Assembly: GCA_964481035.1 (NCBI GenBank)
Contig: CAYZSE010000064.1
Span: forward strand, 1-18,911
DNA length: 18,911 nt
Direction of reading: 5' to 3'
Origin: JAAAPF01 sp964481035
GTDB taxonomy: Bacteria > Pseudomonadota > Alphaproteobacteria > Geminicoccales > Geminicoccaceae
The position numbers were made by a program, and so were the translations under genes. The notes under the pieces were generated by a model. That model had not been told where the DNA came from. It did not search any database and saw only the letters and a list, made by a program, of their open reading frames with translations. Numbering within the stretch: the first letter of the stretch is position 1; every line of letters begins with the position of its first letter. Below are positions 1 to 7,191 of this stretch, one piece after another.

Positions 1-158
1 TCCTCGCAGACCGTGTGCAGGCTCTTGTCGCGCAAGAGCTTCTTGGTCTCGAAATAGACCGGATGCGTCGGCGCCTTGACCCTGATCCAGGCGGGCTTGC
101 GCTGGTGGGTCGTCGCGGGGCGATGCTCGGGCCCGGCCTTGACCGTGACGGTGGCCAT
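1..158 (-). CDS. lipA: Lipoyl synthase, N-terminal part (cut by window edge)
   Basis: This is the first 52 residues of lipoyl synthase, the radical-SAM enzyme that inserts two sulfurs into protein-bound octanoyl groups to make lipoyl cofactor. Reading the minus strand from the ATG at 158 gives a short variable leader, then KPAWIRVKAP at about residues 21-30 and LHTVCE at 47-52. This matches the family's N-terminal signature, in which Cys51 is the first cysteine of the auxiliary Fe-S cluster motif. The radical-SAM CxxxCxxC lies beyond the window. A GAGGAG ribosome site sits five bases before the ATG. The gene begins 25 bases after the lpdA stop, so it is probably co-transcribed with the pyruvate dehydrogenase genes, whose lipoyl domains are its substrates. 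The identification rests on a short fragment but the motif is distinctive. Confidence 0.9.
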   Translation of the reverse strand, partial: MATVTVKAGPEHRPATTHQRKPAWIRVKAPTHPVYFETKKLLRDKSLHTVCE

Positions 159-183
159 TGGCTCCTCGTTCTCGGTTGCACTC

Positions 184-1584
184 TTAGAAGTGGATCGCAC
201 GGCCGTACGCGTCCAGGACCGACTCGTGCATCATTTCCGATAAGGTGGGGTGCGGGAACACGGTATGCATCAGATCGAGCTCGGTCGCTTCCAATTGCCG
301 CGCGATGACGTAGCCCTGAATTAGCTCGGTCACCTCCGCGCCCACCATGTGCGCACCGAGGAGTTCGCCCGTCGCGGCGTCGAAGACGGTCTTGACCATC
401 CCCTCGGGCTCGCCCAGCGCGATGGCCTTGCCGTTGGCCATGAACGGGAACCGGCCGACCTTGACCTCGCGGCCGGCCTCCTTCGCCGCAGCCTCGGTCC
501 AGCCGACGGACGCCACCTGCGGCGTCGAGTAGGTGCAGCCGGGGATCTTGGTCACGTCCATCGGGTGCAGCCCGTCGACGCCGGCGATCGTCTCGACGCA
601 GAGCACGCCCTCGTGGCTCGCCTTGTGGGCCAGCCACGGCGCGCCGCAGACGTCACCGATGGCGTAGACGCCGGGCTCGCCGGTCCGCAAGAACGGATCG
701 ACCTTGATGTGGCCGCGCTCGACCTCGACGCCGGTGCCGTCGAGCCCGAGCTTCTCGGTATTGCCGACGATCCCCACCGCCATGATGACCCGATCGACGG
801 AGAGCGGCTTGCGCTCGCCGTCCTTGGTCTCGATCGTCGCGGTCACGCCGTCCGGCCCGCGGTCGAGCGTCTTGACCGTGGCGTTCGTCTCGATGGCGAT
901 GCCGCGCTTGGTGAACTGCTTGTGGGCGAAGGCCGAGATCTCGGCGTCTTCGACCGGCAGGATGCGATCGACGACCTCGACCATCGTCACCTCGACGCCC
1001 ATCGCCCGGTAGAAGCTCGCGAACTCGACCCCGATCGCCCCCGAGCCGACCACCAGCAGCGATCTCGGGAGCTCTTTGGGGACCATCGCCTCCTTGTAGG
1101 TCCACACCCGCTCGCCATCCGCCTCTAGCCCCGGCAGCTGGCGCGCGCGGGCGCCCGTGGCGATGACGACGTGCGCCGCCTCGATGGTCTCCTCGCCGCC
1201 CTTGCGAAGCGCGACAACGACCTTGCCGCGGCCGGCGAGCTTGCCCTCGCCCTCGATGACCTCGACCTTGTTCTTCTTGAGCAGGTGGGTGACGCCGCGG
1301 GTGAGCTGGCCCGCCACCGCGCGCGAGCGCTTGACGACGGCGGCAAAGTCGTGGCGCAGGTTGTCGGCCGCGAAGCCGAATTCCTGCAGGTGATGCATCA
1401 GCTCGAAGACCTCACCGGAGCGCAGCAGCGCCTTGGTGGGGATGCAGCCCCAGTTGAGGCAGATGCCACCCAGATGCTCGCGCTCGACAAGGACCGTCTT
1501 CAGGCCCAGCTGCGCCGCGCGGATCGCTGCGACGTAGCCGCCGGGGCCACCGCCGATGACGACGACGTCAAGCTTCGACGCCAT
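184..1584 (-). CDS. lpdA: Dihydrolipoyl dehydrogenase (E3 of pyruvate dehydrogenase)
   Basis: This 466-residue flavoprotein reoxidises dihydrolipoamide on the E2 (and here also E1-beta) lipoyl domains and passes electrons through FAD to NAD+. The FAD-binding GGGPGG is at residues 11-16. The redox-active disulfide is Cys42 and Cys47 in GGICLNWGCIPTK. A second Rossmann motif (VVGSGAIGVEFA, about 177-188) binds NAD, and the C-terminal dimerisation domain has the HPTLSE catalytic dyad, His445 and Glu450. The length is normal for the family. The ATG at 1584 is preceded by a GGAAAGGA-like ribosome site, and the protein begins directly with the FAD fold. The gene lies 46 bases after pdhC and 25 bases before lipA, so this E3 very likely serves the PDH complex, though E3 is often shared with other 2-oxoacid dehydrogenases. 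Confidence 0.97.
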   Translation of the reverse strand: MASKLDVVVIGGGPGGYVAAIRAAQLGLKTVLVEREHLGGICLNWGCIPTKALLRSGEVFELMHHLQEFGFAADNLRHDFAAVVKRSRAVAGQLTRGVTHLLKKNKVEVIEGEGKLAGRGKVVVALRKGGEETIEAAHVVIATGARARQLPGLEADGERVWTYKEAMVPKELPRSLLVVGSGAIGVEFASFYRAMGVEVTMVEVVDRILPVEDAEISAFAHKQFTKRGIAIETNATVKTLDRGPDGVTATIETKDGERKPLSVDRVIMAVGIVGNTEKLGLDGTGVEVERGHIKVDPFLRTGEPGVYAIGDVCGAPWLAHKASHEGVLCVETIAGVDGLHPMDVTKIPGCTYSTPQVASVGWTEAAAKEAGREVKVGRFPFMANGKAIALGEPEGMVKTVFDAATGELLGAHMVGAEVTELIQGYVIARQLEATELDLMHTVFPHPTLSEMMHESVLDAYGRAIHF

Positions 1585-1630
1585 GGAGCTTTCCTTTCCG
1601 GCCAGATGGTGCGAGGCGCTTCACCGAGCT

Positions 1631-2932
1631 TCAAAGCAAGAGCGCCAGCGGATCCTGGATGATCGCCTTGATCTGCTGCAGCACCTCGGCCCCGAGCGCG
1701 CCGTCGACGGCCCGGTGATCGACCGAGAGCGTCAGCGTCATCACCGTGGCGATGGCGAGCGCCCCGTCCCGCACCACCGGCCGCTGCTCGCCGGCGCCGA
1801 CGGCGAGGATGCTCGCCTGGGGCGGGTTGATGACGGCCTGAAAGTCCTTGATGCCGTACATGCCCAGGTTCGAGATCGTGAAGCCGCCGCCCTGGTACTC
1901 CTCGGGCTGCAGCTTGTTGTCCCGCGCCCGCTGGGCCAGGTCCTTCATCTCCGCCGAGATGGTCGCGAGACCCTTCTGGTCCGCGCCGCGCACCAACGGC
2001 GTGATGAGGCCGCCGTCGATCGCGACGGCGACCGCGATGTCGACGTTCGTGAACCGGTAGAGCTTGTCCCCGCCGAAGCTGACATTGGCGTCGGGCACCC
2101 GCTTGAGCGCCACCGCGCAGGCTTTGATGAGGAAATCGTTGACCGAGAGCTTGTAGTCGGCGCCCGCACGGCCGTTGAGGTCGCTCCGCAGCCGCAACAG
2201 CGCATCGAGCTCGACGTCGACCGAGAGATAGAAATGCGGGATCTCGCGCTTCGCCTCGCTGAGCCTGCGCGCGATCGTGCGGCGCATCGAGTTGAGCGCG
2301 ATGACCTCGTGCGGCTCGCTCGGCGCGCCGGCGGCGGGCGGCGATGCCTCGACCGGAGCCGCCGGCGCGGCGGCAGGCGCTTGCGGCGTTGGCGACGCGG
2401 CCCGGGCCGTGCCCGCGCTCAACGCCTTCTCGATGTCCGCCTTGACGATGCGACCGTGCGGGCCCGTGCCCCTAAGGTGCGCGAGCTCGAGCCCCGCCTG
2501 CGCGGCCATGCGTCGGGCGAGCGGGCTCGCGAACACGCGCTCGCCCCGGTCCGCGCGGTCCGCGCCGTCCGCGGCGGGTGCCGCCGTCGGCTCGGCGGCC
2601 GCGGCCGGCGGCGCGGGCTTCGGCGCTGGTGCCGGCGCAGCCTCGCCCTTGCCCCCGCCGGCGGCGCCCTCCAGCGCCGCGGTGTCCTCGCCCTCCTCCA
2701 AGAGGAGCCCGATCGGGGTGTTGACGGCGACGTTCTCCGAGCCCGCCGCGACGAGGATCTTGCCGAGCACGCCCTCGTCGACCGCCTCGACCTCCATCGT
2801 CGCCTTGTCGGTCTCGATCTCGGCGAGGACGTCGCCGGGCGCCACCTTGTCGCCCTCCTTCTTGTGCCAGGACGCGAGCGTGCCCTCGGTCATCGTGGGC
2901 GAGAGCGCCGGCATGAGGATCTCGATGGGCAT
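1631..2932 (-). CDS. pdhC: Dihydrolipoamide acetyltransferase (E2 of pyruvate dehydrogenase)
   Basis: E2 forms the core of the pyruvate dehydrogenase complex and transfers acetyl groups from lipoyl-lysine to CoA. The 433 residues show one lipoyl domain (1-80) with the modified Lys43 in ETDKATMEV. An Ala/Pro/Gly linker follows (about 85-128), then a peripheral-subunit-binding domain (about 131-171, VFASPLARRMA to GRIVKADIEKAL) that docks E1 and E3. A second Ala/Pro linker leads to the catalytic domain (about 208-433), which ends in DHRAVDG with catalytic His406. The reading frame stays open upstream to 3289, but that part overlaps pdhB. The ATG at 2932 is chosen because it opens the lipoyl domain exactly and has GGGAGAGG four bases or less upstream. 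Only 11 bases separate it from the pdhB stop. The lipoyl domain is nearly the same as that of PdhB. Confidence 0.97.
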   Translation of the reverse strand: MPIEILMPALSPTMTEGTLASWHKKEGDKVAPGDVLAEIETDKATMEVEAVDEGVLGKILVAAGSENVAVNTPIGLLLEEGEDTAALEGAAGGGKGEAAPAPAPKPAPPAAAAEPTAAPAADGADRADRGERVFASPLARRMAAQAGLELAHLRGTGPHGRIVKADIEKALSAGTARAASPTPQAPAAAPAAPVEASPPAAGAPSEPHEVIALNSMRRTIARRLSEAKREIPHFYLSVDVELDALLRLRSDLNGRAGADYKLSVNDFLIKACAVALKRVPDANVSFGGDKLYRFTNVDIAVAVAIDGGLITPLVRGADQKGLATISAEMKDLAQRARDNKLQPEEYQGGGFTISNLGMYGIKDFQAVINPPQASILAVGAGEQRPVVRDGALAIATVMTLTLSVDHRAVDGALGAEVLQQIKAIIQDPLALLL

Positions 2933-4256
2933 CCGCCTCTCCCTCAGGACCGATAGCAGACGGCCTTGGCCGCCGCGACGACGTCGGCCACCTGCGGCAA
3001 CGCCAGCTGCTCGAGGTTCGCCGCATAGGGCATCGGCACGTCCTTGCCGGTGACACGCGCGACCGGCGCGTCGAGATGATCGAAGGCGTCTTCCATCATC
3101 GCCATGGCGAGCTCCGCCCCCATGCCGAACCGCGGCCAGCCCTCCTCGATGGAGACGAGCCGGTTGGTCTTCTTGACGGAGCCGACGACCGTCGCCGTGT
3201 CCAAGGGGCGGATCGTCCGCAGATCGACCACCTCCGCCTCGATACCCTGCTCGGCGAGGGCATCGGCCGCCTCGAGCGCGCGGGTGCACATCAAGGAAAA
3301 GGCGGTGATGGTCACATCCTTGCCCGGCCGCAGCACCTTGGCCTTGCCGATCGGTACGGTGAAGTCGTCGAGCTTGGGAACCTCGAAGCTCTGCCCGTAG
3401 AGGATCTCGTTCTCGAGGAAGACCACCGGGTTGGGGTCGCGGATGGCCGCCTTGAGCAAGCCTTTCGCGTCGGCCGCCGAGTAGGGGGACACGACCTTGA
3501 GCCCGGGGCAGTGGCCGTACCAGCTCGAGTATTCCTGGCTGTGCTGGGCGCCGACACGGGCTGCCGCACCGTTGGGGCCGCGGAAGACGATGGGCGAGCC
3601 GAGCTCGCCGCCGGCCATGTAGAGCGTCTTCGCCGCCGAGTTGATGATGTGGTCGATCGCCTGCATGGCGAAGTTGAACGTCATGAATTCGACGATCGGC
3701 CGGAGCCCCGCCATCGCCGCCCCGACGCCGATCCCGGCAAAGCCGTACTCGGTGATCGGCGTGTCGATGACGCGCTTTGCGCCGAACTCGTCCAGCAGCC
3801 CCTGGGTCACCTTGTAGGCGCCCTGGTACTCGGCGACCTCCTCGCCCATGAGGAAGACCCGCTCGTCGCGGCGCATCTCCTCGGCCATCGCGTCGCGCAG
3901 CGCGTCGCGCACGGTCTGGGTGAAGGTCTCGGTGCCCGCGGGCACCTCCGGCACGGCGTCGGCCTCGGCGCGCGGCTCGGCCGGCAGGCTCGGCCCTGTC
4001 GACGCCCGCTGCGGCTCCTCGACCGGTGCCGGCGCCGCCTCCGCCGGGGGCTCGGCAGCCTGCCCGTTGCCCTTCGCCGCCCGCTCGAGGGACCCCTCGT
4101 CCTCACCGTCCTCGAGGATGAGGCCGATCGGCGTATTGACCGCCACGTTCTCCGAGCCGCCCGGCACGAGGATCTTGCCGAGCTTGCCCTCGTCGACCGC
4201 CTCGACCTCCATCGTCGCCTTGTCGGTCTCGATCTCGGCGAGGACGTCGCCGGGCG
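2771..4256 (-). repeat. Direct repeat: lipoyl-domain coding DNA in pdhC and pdhB
   Basis: The lipoyl-domain coding sequences of pdhC (about 2680-2932) and pdhB (about 4095-4347) align at a constant offset of 1415 bases. Within them, 2771-2841 and 4186-4256 are identical over all 71 positions, silent third codon positions included. This tract encodes the segment around the lipoylated Lys43. Outside it the copies differ by scattered substitutions. The span given runs from the start of one identical tract to the end of the other. Confidence 0.9.
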
Positions 4257-4347
4257 TGACCGCGTCGCCCTCGTTCTTGAGCCAGCGGGCGAGCGTGCCC
4301 TCGGTCATCGTCGGCGACAGCGCCGGCATCAGTATCTCGATCGGCAT
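2944..4347 (-). CDS. pdhB: Pyruvate dehydrogenase E1 beta subunit with N-terminal lipoyl domain
   Basis: This is the beta subunit of thiamine-diphosphate-dependent pyruvate decarboxylase (467 residues). Residues 1-80 are a complete lipoyl domain with Lys43 in ETDKATMEV. A Pro/Ala/Glu-rich linker covers about 95-138, and the transketolase-type E1-beta fold runs from about 140 to the end, including FLMGEEVAEYQGAYKV (about 165-180) and the C-terminal transketolase domain. A lipoyl domain on E1-beta is a known feature of alphaproteobacterial PDH; enzymes elsewhere lack it. The frame is open further upstream, with a GTG at 4395, but the ATG at 4347 starts the lipoyl domain exactly and has GAGGGAGG at 4353-4360. 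The gene follows pdhA after 93 bases and precedes pdhC by 11. The spacer from pdhA is in the same frame and contains no stop besides the pdhA UGA. Confidence 0.97.
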   Translation of the reverse strand: MPIEILMPALSPTMTEGTLARWLKNEGDAVTPGDVLAEIETDKATMEVEAVDEGKLGKILVPGGSENVAVNTPIGLILEDGEDEGSLERAAKGNGQAAEPPAEAAPAPVEEPQRASTGPSLPAEPRAEADAVPEVPAGTETFTQTVRDALRDAMAEEMRRDERVFLMGEEVAEYQGAYKVTQGLLDEFGAKRVIDTPITEYGFAGIGVGAAMAGLRPIVEFMTFNFAMQAIDHIINSAAKTLYMAGGELGSPIVFRGPNGAAARVGAQHSQEYSSWYGHCPGLKVVSPYSAADAKGLLKAAIRDPNPVVFLENEILYGQSFEVPKLDDFTVPIGKAKVLRPGKDVTITAFSLMCTRALEAADALAEQGIEAEVVDLRTIRPLDTATVVGSVKKTNRLVSIEEGWPRFGMGAELAMAMMEDAFDHLDAPVARVTGKDVPMPYAANLEQLALPQVADVVAAAKAVCYRS

Positions 4348-4352
4348 CACGT

Positions 4353-4360
4353 CCTCCCTC
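4353..4360 (-). promoter_or_regulatory. Ribosome binding site that fixes the pdhB start
   Basis: On the minus strand GAGGGAGG lies five bases before the ATG at 4347. It settles the start at the lipoyl-domain methionine rather than at the in-frame GTG at 4395, which lacks an equally good site. Confidence 0.7.
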
Positions 4361-4441
4361 GCCGGCACGCGGCCGGCGCTCTCCCGAGCCGGCACGCGGC
4401 CGGCGTCATCTTGCGCCGGCGCGGCGCCGGCCGCCGCTCGT
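4361..4441 (-). repeat. Three 27-bp GC palindromic tandem repeats between pdhA and pdhB
   Basis: Units begin at 4361, 4388 and 4415. The first 18 bases of units 1 and 2 are identical (GCCGGCACGCGGCCGGCG on the plus strand). Unit 3 is a diverged copy (GCCGGCGCGGCGCCGGCC). Each contains GCCGGC twice, about five bases apart, so each can fold as a short hairpin in RNA or DNA. The 27-base period is a whole number of codons and keeps the pdhB frame open; units 1 and 2 would read AGRVPARE in that frame. The stretch occupies nearly the whole pdhA-pdhB spacer. Confidence 0.8.
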
Positions 4442-5475
4442 CAGGCCTCGACCAGCACGTCGGTCCAGAGCTCCTCGGGATCGGGTTCCGGGCTGTCCTG
4501 AGCGAAGCGCGCCGCGTCGTTGACGATGCCGCGGATCTCCTTGTCGAGCGCCTTGAGCCGCTCCTCCTCGGCGACGCCGCCGTCGATCATCGTCCGCTTG
4601 AGCTGCTCGATCGGATCGCGCTGCTCGCGCATCTCTTGGACCTCTTCCTTGGTCCGGTACTTGGCCGGGTCCGACATCGAATGGCCGCGATAGCGGTAGG
4701 TCAGCGCCTCGAGGATGACCGGGCCGTTGGCGCGGGCGTGCGCCACGGCCTCGTCCGCCGCCGCGCGGACCGCGAGCACGTCCATGCCGTCGACCTCGGA
4801 GCCGGGGATGCCGTAGGCCGTGCCGCGCTCGTAGAGATGCTGACCCGCCGCGGCCCGCTTCTGCGACGTGCCCATGGCGTAGCGATTGTTCTCGATGACG
4901 AAGACGATCGGCAGGTTCCACAAGGCCGCCATGTTGAAGGTCTCGTAGACCTGCCCCTGGTTGGCCGCCCCGTCACCGAAATAGCAGACCGTGACCCCAC
5001 CGTCCTCGCGGTACTTGTGGGCGAAGGCGAGCCCGGCGCCGAGCGGCACCTGGCCGGCGACGATGCCATGGCCGCCGTAGAAGCCCTTGTCGCGGGCGAA
5101 CATGTGCATCGAGCCGCCCTTGCCCTTGGAATAGCCGTCGATGCGGCCGGTGAGCTCGGCCATGACCCGGCCCGGCTCCATGCCCGTCGCCAGCATGTGG
5201 CCGTGGTCGCGATAGCCGGTGATGACCGTGTCGCCCGGCTCGAGCGCGTATTGAATGCCGACGGCGACGGCCTCCTGGCCGATATAGAGGTGGCAGAAGC
5301 CGCCGATGAGACCCATGCCGTACAGCTGGCCGGCCTTCTCCTCGAAGCGCCGCAGCAGCAGCATGTCGCGGTAATAGGTGAAGAGCGTGTCCGCGTCGGG
5401 CAGCGCCGGCTTGCGCGTGCTGCGGCGTCGCGACGTGGTCTTGCCGGTGTCCGCACCGGCGTTCTCGGTGGCCAT
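4441..5475 (-). CDS. pdhA: Pyruvate dehydrogenase E1 alpha subunit
   Basis: This 344-residue subunit binds thiamine diphosphate and, with PdhB, decarboxylates pyruvate and acetylates the lipoyl group. The ThDP/Mg motif begins at GDG (167-169), with Asn172, and continues through ENN at 195-197. The conserved loop YRYRGHSMSDP (260-270) includes the substrate-side His265 and the serines that are phosphorylated in the mitochondrial enzyme. The first 25 or so residues are a basic, Ser/Thr-rich tail ahead of the E1 fold. The ATG at 5475 has AGGGGAG upstream on the minus strand. The gene is the first of pdhA-pdhB-pdhC-lpdA-lipA and is preceded by a 105-base leader with several dyad symmetries, so a separate promoter is plausible. 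Its stop is UGA followed by C, in the same frame as pdhB. Confidence 0.97.
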   Translation of the reverse strand: MATENAGADTGKTTSRRRSTRKPALPDADTLFTYYRDMLLLRRFEEKAGQLYGMGLIGGFCHLYIGQEAVAVGIQYALEPGDTVITGYRDHGHMLATGMEPGRVMAELTGRIDGYSKGKGGSMHMFARDKGFYGGHGIVAGQVPLGAGLAFAHKYREDGGVTVCYFGDGAANQGQVYETFNMAALWNLPIVFVIENNRYAMGTSQKRAAAGQHLYERGTAYGIPGSEVDGMDVLAVRAAADEAVAHARANGPVILEALTYRYRGHSMSDPAKYRTKEEVQEMREQRDPIEQLKRTMIDGGVAEEERLKALDKEIRGIVNDAARFAQDSPEPDPEELWTDVLVEA

Positions 5476-5495
5476 GCCCGTGGTCTCCCCTCGGC

Positions 5496-5558
5496 GCCGC
5501 GACGACGCGGCCCTGGCTCGGTCCTAGGCGGTGCTGCGTCGCAGCACCAACGTGTTGG
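5496..5558 (-). promoter_or_regulatory. Cluster of three dyad symmetries in the pdhA leader
   Basis: The 105-base gap between ftsB and pdhA (5476-5580) holds three inverted repeats. The first is GCCGCG-ACGA-CGCGGC at 5496-5511. The second is a perfect 19-bp palindrome, GGTGCTGCG-T-CGCAGCACC, at 5530-5548. The third is CCAACGTGTTGG (5-base arms) at 5547-5558. None is followed by a T run in the direction of transcription, so an intrinsic terminator for eno-ftsB is not supported. A weak promoter match on the minus strand (TTGGTG at 5545-5550, TAGGAC at 5521-5526, spacer 18) would place the 19-bp palindrome across its spacer, which would suit an operator. Function is inferred only. Confidence 0.4.
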
Positions 5559-5580
5559 CAGGCTCCATCTCTGCCCTGCG

Positions 5581-5898
5581 TCAACGGCGGCCGGCCTCGT
5601 CCGGTTCCAGGACGATGACCTCCTCCGGGCGCACATAGCCGAGCTCGCGAAGCGCCGTCTCGACCGCGTCGGGATCCAGGGTTTCGGGCCGCAAGCCCTC
5701 GAGCGCCAGCGCCAGGGCCGCATTGGTGGCTTGCACCTCGGCCAATTCACGCTCGACGCCGGCGCTCTCGACGACGAGGCGCTGGTAGGCGACGTAGCCG
5801 ACCTCGCCGTAGAGCGCGTGGTAGGCGAAATAGGCGCCGATCAGAGCCGCCGGGCCCCAGATCAGCGCCCACTGCCGCCAACGTCGCGGCAGGCTCAT
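5581..5898 (-). CDS. ftsB: Septum formation initiator FtsB/DivIC family
   Basis: This small bitopic divisome protein of 105 residues would link FtsL and FtsQ at the division site. It has a short basic cytoplasmic N terminus and one membrane segment at about residues 11-29. A periplasmic helix likely to form a coiled coil follows at about 35-70, then the family's C-terminal signature RELGYVRPEEVIV (84-96). Its ATG at 5896-5898 overlaps the eno stop as ATGA, which fixes the start and implies coupled translation. The position between eno and pdhA is the usual alphaproteobacterial one. Sequence conservation in this family is low, so the assignment rests on topology, the C-terminal motif and synteny together. 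Confidence 0.9.
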   Translation of the reverse strand: MSLPRRWRQWALIWGPAALIGAYFAYHALYGEVGYVAYQRLVVESAGVERELAEVQATNAALALALEGLRPETLDPDAVETALRELGYVRPEEVIVLEPDEAGRR

Positions 5899-7181
5899 CC
5901 GACGAGAAAGCACGCCGCCCCCGGATAGCGGGCGGTCCCGCCGAGCTCGTCCTCGATCCGCAGAAGCTGGTTGTACTTGGCGAGACGATCGGAGCGCGAC
6001 AGCGAGCCGGTCTTGATCTGGCCGCAATTGGTGGCGACCGCCAGGTCGGCGATGGTCGCGTCCTCGGTCTCGCCGGAGCGGTGCGACATGACGCAGGTAT
6101 AACGCGCCCGGTGCGCCATCTCGACGGCCTCGAGCGTCTCGGTCAGCGAGCCGATCTGGTTGACCTTGACCAGCAACGAGTTGGCGATGCCCTTGGCGAT
6201 GCCGTCCGCGAGAATCGAGGGGTTGGTGACGTAGAGGTCGTCGCCCACGAGCTGCACGGTCTTGCCCAGCCGCTCGGTGAGGATCGCCCAGCCCTCCCAG
6301 TCGTCCTCGCCGACGCCGTCCTCGATCGACTTGATCGGGTAGCGCTGGCAGAGGTCGGCGTAGTAGTCGGCCATGCCGGCCGCATCGAGGGTCTTGCCCT
6401 CGCCCTTGAGCTCGTAGCGGCCGCCCTTGCCGAACTCGCTCGAGGCGGCGTCCAGGGCGAACACGATGTCGTCGCCGAGCTTGTAGCCCGCCGCCTCGAC
6501 CGACTTGGCGAGGAAGGCGAGGGCCTCGTCGGTGCTCTTCAGGTTCGGGGCGAAGCCGCCCTCGTCGCCCACCGCGGTGTTGTGGCCGGCATCGTGCAGG
6601 CCCTTCTTGAGGGCGTGGAAGCACTCGGCCCCCATCCGCAGCGCCTCCGCGAAGGAGGAAGCGCCGACGGGCATGATCATGAACTCCTGCACGTCGATCG
6701 GGTTGTCGGCATGCGCCCCGCCGTTGATGACGTTCATCATCGGCACCGGCAGCGTGCGGGCCTGGGTGCCGCCGACATAGCGGTAGAGCGGCAGGTCGAG
6801 CGCGTCGGCGGCGGCCTTGGCGACGGCGAGGCTCACGCCGAGGATGGCGTTGGCGCCGAGCCGGCTCTTCGTGTCGGTGCCGTCGAGTTCGAGCATCGCC
6901 AGGTCGATCGCGACCTGCTCGATCGCGTCGCGGCCGATGACGACGTCGGCGATCTCGCCGTTGACGGCCTCCACCGCCTTCAAGACGCCCTTGCCGCCAT
7001 AGCGGCTCTTGTCGCCGTCGCGGAGCTCCAGGGCCTCGCGAACGCCGGTGGAGGCGCCCGAAGGAACGGCGGCGCGGGCCGTGCTGCCGTCGGCGAGCGT
7101 GACCTCGACCTCGACGGTCGGGTTGCCGCGGCTGTCGAGGATCTCGCGGCCGTGAATCTCGACGATATCGGTGGTGCTCAT
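5895..7181 (-). CDS. eno: Enolase (phosphopyruvate hydratase)
   Basis: Enolase interconverts 2-phosphoglycerate and phosphoenolpyruvate. The 428-residue protein has all the expected landmarks: the mobile loop around Ser41 (VPSGASTG), His157 in GGAHADN, catalytic acid Glu207 in VGDEGG and catalytic base Lys339 in LLVKVNQIG. The Mg ligands are probably Asp244, Glu287 and Asp314, and SHRSGETED is at 366-374. The open frame continues upstream to 7643 inside kdsA, but the protein starts naturally at MSTTDIVEIHGREILDSRGN, with the ATG at 7181 and GAGGG just upstream. The kdsA stop is only 10 bases away, and the eno stop overlaps the ftsB start. In this operon enolase feeds PEP both to glycolysis and to KdsA, which uses PEP as a substrate. 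Confidence 0.98.
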   Translation of the reverse strand: MSTTDIVEIHGREILDSRGNPTVEVEVTLADGSTARAAVPSGASTGVREALELRDGDKSRYGGKGVLKAVEAVNGEIADVVIGRDAIEQVAIDLAMLELDGTDTKSRLGANAILGVSLAVAKAAADALDLPLYRYVGGTQARTLPVPMMNVINGGAHADNPIDVQEFMIMPVGASSFAEALRMGAECFHALKKGLHDAGHNTAVGDEGGFAPNLKSTDEALAFLAKSVEAAGYKLGDDIVFALDAASSEFGKGGRYELKGEGKTLDAAGMADYYADLCQRYPIKSIEDGVGEDDWEGWAILTERLGKTVQLVGDDLYVTNPSILADGIAKGIANSLLVKVNQIGSLTETLEAVEMAHRARYTCVMSHRSGETEDATIADLAVATNCGQIKTGSLSRSDRLAKYNQLLRIEDELGGTARYPGAACFLVG

Positions 7182-7191
7182 GGGCGTGCCC

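Noticed and set aside
1585..1646. GGCGCT/AGCGCC inverted repeat around the pdhC stop as a terminator before lpdA
   Set aside because: The arms are six bases with a 20-base loop and no T run, so there is no support for termination between pdhC and lpdA.
2933..3289. Longer pdhC starting at 3289 inside pdhB
   Set aside because: The extra 119 residues are Arg/Gly-rich out-of-frame pdhB sequence. The lipoyl domain begins exactly at the ATG at 2932 with a good ribosome site.
3076..5928. Long plus-strand open frame of 950 codons across pdhB, pdhA and ftsB
   Set aside because: It is antisense to three clear genes, has an Arg/Leu/His/Asp-rich composition with no domain pattern, and reflects the scarcity of stops in GC-rich DNA.
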